A stretch of 49,783 nucleotides of DNA from Caldifarciminota bacterium (GTDB taxonomy: Bacteria; Hydrothermota; Tepidihabitantia; SM23-42). Under the pieces are notes generated by a model, which saw nothing but the letters and a program-made list of their open reading frames with translations, was not told the DNA's origin and ran no database searches. Where the stretch lies: the NCBI GenBank assembly GCA_016936155.1, contig JAFGPO010000136.1, forward strand, positions 1-49,783. The letters run 5' to 3'. Positions 49,129 to 49,783 of this stretch are shown here, piece after piece (within the stretch, counting starts at the first letter, position 1; every line of letters begins with the position of its first letter). The position numbers and the translations under genes are program-made.

Positions 49129-49783
49129 GAGCCACCCGTTTTTTCGGCGAGAGCAGCAGGCAAATTCCGAATATGCAGCTCGACACGATGATAATGACGG
49201 CGCCTGAGGGTACATTAAAGAGGTAGGATACGATCAAACCCAGCAAGCAGGAGCCCACCGCGAATGCGATCGAAAGGATATACATGGTTTTCAAATTATA
49301 CGTGAGTTGGAACGCGGCGGACGGCGGATTGACAATGAGACTGAAGATCAAGAGACCGCCGATCGTATTGAGATTGAATGTGACCGTTGTTCCGCAGAGG
49401 AACAGCAGGCAGTAAAACAGGAATTTTTCCGGGATGCCGACAGCGCGGGCGAGTTCGCGGTTGAACAGGATCGCTTTGATCTCTTTGTACAAAAGCACCA
49501 GGAATACCAGGACGATCACGGCGATGATCAAAAGCAGTAAAACATCATGCGATGATATCGTGAGGATATTGCCCCAGATGAAATTCAACGCTTCGGTCTT
49601 GGGCCCTTTAAGCAAACCCATGCCTAAAAACGCAACACCCAAGACGATCGAGAAGATAATGCCGATAGAAATGTTCGGGTCGAAATCACCACGATCCGCG
49701 ATTGGACCGATGAGCGCGGTGGATGCCAGGCAAAAGAGGACCGCCATGAGAAGGGGATTGACATGCAAGAGCAGGCCGAAGAT
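49115..49783 (-). CDS. ABC-3 family metal ion permease (ZnuB-like), partial
   Basis: The frame is open to the right edge, so the N-terminus is missing. About 222 residues are seen, with seven hydrophobic segments and the conserved DVLLLLIIAVIVLVFLVLLYKEI and NTIGGLLIFSLIVNPPSAAFQ regions of the ZnuB/MntB permeases. It imports zinc, manganese or iron together with a binding protein and an ATPase that would lie outside the window. Its stop overlaps the methyltransferase start. Confidence 0.85.
   Translation of the reverse strand: MFGLLLHVNPLLMAVLFCLASTALIGPIADRGDFDPNISIGIIFSIVLGVAFLGMGLLKGPKTEALNFIWGNILTISSHDVLLLLIIAVIVLVFLVLLYKEIKAILFNRELARAVGIPEKFLFYCLLFLCGTTVTFNLNTIGGLLIFSLIVNPPSAAFQLTYNLKTMYILSIAFAVGSCLLGLIVSYLFNVPSGAVIIIVSSCIFGICLLLSPKKRVAHEPA

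Noticed and set aside
49129-49215. Longer N-terminus for the methyltransferase
   Set aside because: The extra 29 residues are out-of-frame sequence of the overlapping metal permease gene.

Overview
The window (49,783 bp, moderate GC, no mobile elements or CRISPR arrays seen) looks like chromosome from a Gram-negative, strictly anaerobic bacterium. The envelope evidence is a BamA/TamA-like barrel, other barrel-like proteins, several lipoproteins, TatC, a large alpha-2-macroglobulin lipoprotein and a remnant of a T9SS-type C-terminal sorting domain. The anaerobic evidence is a 2-oxoacid:ferredoxin oxidoreductase with a heterodisulfide-reductase-like cluster. The MEP pathway (IspH), an archaeal-type phosphoglycerate mutase and the Hdr/Kor gene set would suit an FCB-affiliated or WOR-3-like candidate phylum; that placement is an inference from gene style only.

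Layout. Positions 1-860 hold the start of a secreted protein with a strong promoter, and an orphan sorting-domain remnant. Next come plsC-ispH (+), a three-gene ABC exporter/transglutaminase operon (-), apgM-purH (+), a lipoprotein (-), and tRNA-Ala with a TPR lipoprotein, a small membrane protein and an HNH protein (+). Two outer-membrane proteins follow (+), then nnr-propeller-tatC (-), an outer-membrane protein behind a possible sigma-54 promoter (+), hom-barrel-baeRF (-) and uvrA (-). The centre (26.3-37.9 kb, +) is a redox locus: korD-korA1-korB1-[36-aa ORF]-korA2-korB2-korC, a GltD-like FAD/NAD(P)H iron-sulfur protein, MvhD, a fused HdrCB, an HdrA-MvhD fusion and a zinc ribbon. After it come a ROK kinase (+), the alpha-2-macroglobulin, a YkuD-DUF4846 protein with a receiver-like partner, an MFS transporter, a methyltransferase and an ABC-3 metal permease (all -).

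The redox locus is the most interesting part. The two alpha/beta pairs are reciprocally degenerate. KorB1 keeps the TPP motif and four putative cluster cysteines and KorA2 keeps the canonical alpha motifs, while KorA1 and KorB2 have lost theirs. This predicts an asymmetric enzyme with one catalytic pair (A2-B1) and one pseudo-pair (A1-B2). The hdrA gene contains an in-frame UGA at codon 200 followed by a perfect 7-bp stem with a GGUC loop, so it almost certainly encodes a selenoprotein. Together these genes suggest 2-oxoacid oxidation to reduced ferredoxin coupled to a hydrogenase-free, NAD(P)H-linked, Hdr-type flavin bifurcating or confurcating complex.

Two genome-wide habits also show. Promoters are repeatedly TTGACA-N16-TATAAT, and in at least eight cases the -10 box lies so close to the start codon that the mRNA should be leaderless. 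A family of CGTA-rich intergenic repeats recurs and in several genes supplies the last codons and the stop codon.
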